Shown: piece after piece, positions 60,984 to 64,000 of the stretch | Numbering within the stretch: position 1 is the stretch's first letter | Layout: the number at the start of each line of letters is the position of its first letter | From: Paraspadella gotoi | Taxonomy: Eukaryota; Chaetognatha | Assembly (NCBI GenBank): GCA_051294375.1 | Contig: CM119264.1 | Span: 23,302,787 to 23,366,786 of the forward strand | Direction: 5' to 3' | Length of the DNA: 64,000 bases | Program-made: the position numbers and the translations under genes | Notes under the pieces: generated by a model | What the model saw: the letters and a program-made list of their open reading frames with translations, nothing else | Told to the model about the DNA's origin: nothing | The model's database searches: none

Positions 60984-61400
60984 CGTCGAACTCGTGACGC
61001 CCGTTTCTCTTCTCCGACTCCAGATTCTGCGGCGCCGATCTTCGCGGCGCCGGCTTGGGTTTGACGCTCAAATTCAGCGGCGCCTCTTGGCCGGTCAAAG
61101 CGCCGGAAATGGCGCCGGCCATGGGGGTTCCTGTAGGCGTGGTCGCCGGAAAGCGCCCGTCTTCCGCCGCTTCCGGGTGAGGTTCCGACGCGGCGACCGC
61201 AGCGGCGGCAGCGGCCTCGAAAAATCGGGCGCCCAAGTGATGACGATGAGGATGCTGGGGCTGGTGAAGATGCTGGCGGTGAGGCGAGGCGGGTGAGTCG
61301 CGCTGCGGCGGCGACGGAGACCGAGGCGGTGGCGGCGAATGGGCGGCCACCGTCGAGTGGGTAGGGCTGGGATTAGGTGAGGCGAGATGGGAGCGAGAAT
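60984..61400 (-). CDS. SoxD: SoxD transcription factor, exon A (CtBP-motif exon)
   Basis: Internal coding exon of 417 bp, phase 1 in and phase 1 out. The minus strand shows a tract ending ttttccag before the exon and a donor G|GTGAGG after GAC-G. The 139-codon open frame is rich in Pro, His and Ser, with an Ala tract (AAAAAAVAAS). Near its 3' end it carries EAPLNLSVKPKP at about 61060-61085. PLNLS is the CtBP co-repressor docking motif known from vertebrate SOX5/SOX6, which supports a role as a DNA-binding protein that recruits repressors in the nucleus. The following exon joins in frame to give HEFDGPQDLSFGRQF. No start codon is expected here: the N-terminus and coiled coil should lie upstream, above 64000. 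Family assignment rests on this motif together with the HMG exon of the same gene. Confidence 0.85.
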
Positions 61401-61815
61401 CTGGAAAAGGTAAGGGTCGGGGTGGAGGAGAAAGAAGTTACCGTCTCGTTGGTGAGGGTAATAAAATAAAGAAAAGAGAAAAGAGAGGAAATAAAATAAA
61501 ATAAAATAAAATAAAGAAAAGAGAAAAGAGAGGAAATAAAAGGAAGGAAAGAAGCAAAGAGGTCGACGTCTTCTCTTTCATCTCCAGACCGAAAATCAGT
61601 GAAAAGTAAAAGGAGGACTTTTTTTCCTTTGGAGAAGAAGAGGGCGAAAGGGAGGATTGGCCACTTGGCTTCTTTCAAACCCACTGTTGGTCGTCTGTTT
61701 GTCGTTGGCGGTCTGCGCTCTCTCTTCTCTCTCTCATTTCTCTCTCTTCACTCTCTCTCTCTCTTCGTCTCTGCTCTCTCTCTCTGCTCTCTCTCCTCTC
61801 TCTCTCTCCGTCTCG

Positions 61816-61854
<39 letters not shown>

Positions 61855-62818
61855 CTCTCCTCCCTAACTCTCTCACTCTCTCACCCATAATTTTTTCTCA
61901 ATATCTCCTCCTCTTTATCTGTCAACCTCAATTTCTTTCCCCGCAAAAGAATCTTCCTTCCGCACAATTTCTTTTTGCCTTCCTTTTCTTTCCAGTTCTT
62001 TCCTTTTTCTTTTTTTTTTCTTTTGCTTTTCCAAATTTCCCTTCCTTTCTTTTGCTTTTTTTTTCGTTTTAATTTTCTTTTTAATTTTCTTTATGTTTTT
62101 TTTCCCTAATTATGGACAACACTTTTTAGAGGAGGAAATGGTTCGATTAATTAAACCTAATTTCCTGCTTCAGGTTCGCACCTCAATTTTCCATTCGGTT
62201 TTTTGGCGTTTTAGCTTTTACTTTTTCAACCATATCCGTATCTAATTGCCTCACCCGGTCCCCGTTAGCTAGTTAGTAGTAAGTTAAACTTCTATCTATT
62301 TTAATAATTAAAATTAATATTCCGACGACGCCGGAATTAGTTAACGAAAATCAATACTCGTTTTCTTTTTATGACAGGAGCCCGCGGGCGGAAAGCGGAA
62401 GCGGAGGAGAAAAAAATTCGATGGACGATTCAGTGGAAACAGAATTGAATAATGGGGAAGAAAGTTGGGAAAGGAAGGGAAAGAGAATGGGAAGGTATAG
62501 TAGGGAGGAAAAAAAAGCTAAAGTTAAAGGGGTCGAAGGAAGGGAGAAGGGACCGCAACGAACGAAACCGCATTGCCGAGTCACTGCTACAAGGAAGCAG
62601 CAGCACGTCTCTCCTTCAACTGCAACAAAAACCGTGACAACTTCAATGACTTCGTGACAGCTGCAACGCTTAGTCCGCCCGACCTTCGCTTCCATTTATC
62701 CGAAAACCGAAAGACGCCGACGCCGCTCCCCGATGCCGCAGCGGCCGACTTCGCAGCTGCCGCTTATTCTCTTCCTTTCCCTTTTGTATGCTTGTGTTCC
62801 ATATTACCTGAAGGAGAG

Positions 62819-62862
<44 letters not shown>

Positions 62863-62872
62863 AGAGAGAGAG

Positions 62873-62925
<53 letters not shown>

Positions 62926-63771
62926 GCGGAATGATATTCCAAATTGAGTGCGAAGTCGCGTTGATAAAAGGGAGAAAGGAGAAAATGGGAAGAGGAAGGA
63001 GGAAGAGAAAGATAAAAGGAAGGGGTGAAGTTCAAATGGAAAAGAGATTAAACGAGGGGCGAGGTAAGTTTTTTGGTAGCATGAGAAAATGAAAATTGTT
63101 GGTTTTTTTTCAGTTCATTTTATGTCATTCTTAGTTTTACCAACATACGTATACCCGCCTTAACCCCATAAGTAAACAAGGATTTGAGGTAAACGGTTTA
63201 TTTTCCTGGAGATAAATTGATTCGCGGATAAATCGATCGAGATTTTTCTTCGGATAAAAAAAAAAACCAACGACGACGATAACGACGACGACGACGACGA
63301 CGACTGAGAAAAAGTGGCCGTAGGGATTGACGCCCTTGACTTCCGGTCAAACGAACCGACATCGCGATTATCGTCGGCTTCTTTACCGACGGAGTTCCAC
63401 CCATTTCTACCTCCAAAATCGACGACCACCCAAAAGAGTGAAAGCCTCTTTAAAGATGCAACTCACGCGCTGTGAAAACCACTTTACAAAATCCCTTAGA
63501 CTGTAACCAAAGAGTACATGTGACCAACTCGTTGAACACCGACTACGCAGAGTAGACCCACCAAGACTAAGACTTTCCCATCGCTTCCACTCTCAAACCT
63601 CACCGCTCACAGCTCTCGCCCCCTCGTTCTTTCGCCCGCCGTGAATTTCGGGTGAGGAGATGAATGAGAAATGGATTTCCGAGAAAAGTCAGGCGGAGAC
63701 ATATGAGACCATTAATTCCTTCGCGTCAACAATTTATGATATAAGAATGTTGCGTAGCTCAGGTTATTTGC

Positions 63772-63802
<31 letters not shown>

Positions 63803-64000
63803 CAAGCGCTGACCAGAGACGGTTATGCGACGCAAATGGTTGGAGTCGTTGTCGTGGTTTGTTTGCCCAAGCAAATGCTTGAAGTCGTTGTAAAAAATCG
63901 GAAAAAGTAGAACGAAAACGCCTTTAAAAAGGAGGGGGGGAAGGCAATCATGTTTTTAGGGTTCAATATGGGTGAGAACTATTAATTCTCTCTTTCGTGG
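61401..64000. other. Region upstream of exon A, probably SoxD intron
   Basis: No convincing exon was found. It contains an AAAAT-type repeat near 61485-61515, a CT tract at 61720-61870, a GA tract at 62817-62922 and GAC-triplet tracts at 63270-63303 and 63771-63800. Open frames in the minus strand at 62370-62760 and 63160-63430 have neither family signatures nor clear splice sites. The coiled-coil exons expected for a SoxD protein are not visible. Confidence 0.5.
62817..62922. repeat. (GA)n microsatellite
   Basis: Interrupted GA tract of about 105 bp. Confidence 0.9.

Noticed and set aside
63160-63430. Minus-strand frame with a Ser run as a possible upstream SoxD exon.
   Set aside because: The Ser run is the translation of a GAC/GTC triplet tract and there is no SoxD coiled-coil signature.

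Overview
This is a low-gene-density animal genomic window from a draft assembly. It contains one gene I can identify with confidence: a SoxD-family transcription factor (relative of vertebrate SOX5/SOX6/SOX13 and fly Sox102F) on the minus strand. Its first HMG-box half contains [18 protein letters not shown] and then [16 protein letters not shown]. From memory, the KACPDMHN form is the protostome version (vertebrates have QAFPDMHN). Together with the pervasive GA/CT dinucleotide tracts and scattered CGA/GTC triplet tracts, this suggests an arthropod, perhaps a crustacean. That placement is an inference only.

Layout of the gene, in transcript order from high to low coordinates: exon A 61400-60984 (CtBP-type PLNLS motif), exon B 60736-60422, exon C 60171-59818, exon D 59692-59538, a 22.4-kb intron, exon E 37153-36859, a 5.4-kb intron, then the HMG exon F at 31466-31225. 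Exon F is present a second time at about 26013-25766. Splice phases agree across all joins (1-1, 1-1, 1-1, 1-0, 0-1, 1-1). The 5' part of the gene (N-terminus and coiled coil) should lie above 64000. The second half of the HMG box and the C-terminus were not found anywhere below 25.7 kb.

Assembly quality dominates the picture. Three blocks occur twice as full-length near-copies that differ mainly by small indels: A (1-4427 and 5531-9045), B (10068-13205 and 27062-29965) and C (24670-27036 and 30127-32460, carrying exon F). A fourth, smaller pair lies at 41286-41950 and 43407-43980, and an inverted pair at 42186-42330 and 42852-42990. I read these mostly as uncollapsed haplotypes or unmerged contig ends from error-prone reads, not biological tandem duplications. 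There are 23 runs of N. Many interrupt GA/CT tracts, and several are exactly 25 or 10 bases.

Mobile elements: a tRNA-like SINE is present in copy A1 but absent from A2, with target-site repeats. A palindromic hAT-like MITE of about 600 bp with an 8-bp target-site duplication lies in block C. A decayed non-LTR retrotransposon (endonuclease and reverse transcriptase remnants) lies in an AT-rich island at 49.85-53.28 kb, antisense to the SoxD gene inside its large intron.

Possible regulatory sequence: a 300-bp stretch just downstream of exon D (58775-59075) has four ACAATGG/CCATTGT Sox-type sites and two perfect TGACGTCA palindromes. This makes it a candidate autoregulatory element. Other intronic sequence is mostly microsatellites and minisatellites, including an 11-bp array of TGACCC nuclear-receptor half-sites. 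The 11.4-kb region 13206-24644 has no recognisable gene, although it holds GC-rich islands that could be unidentified exons or a promoter.
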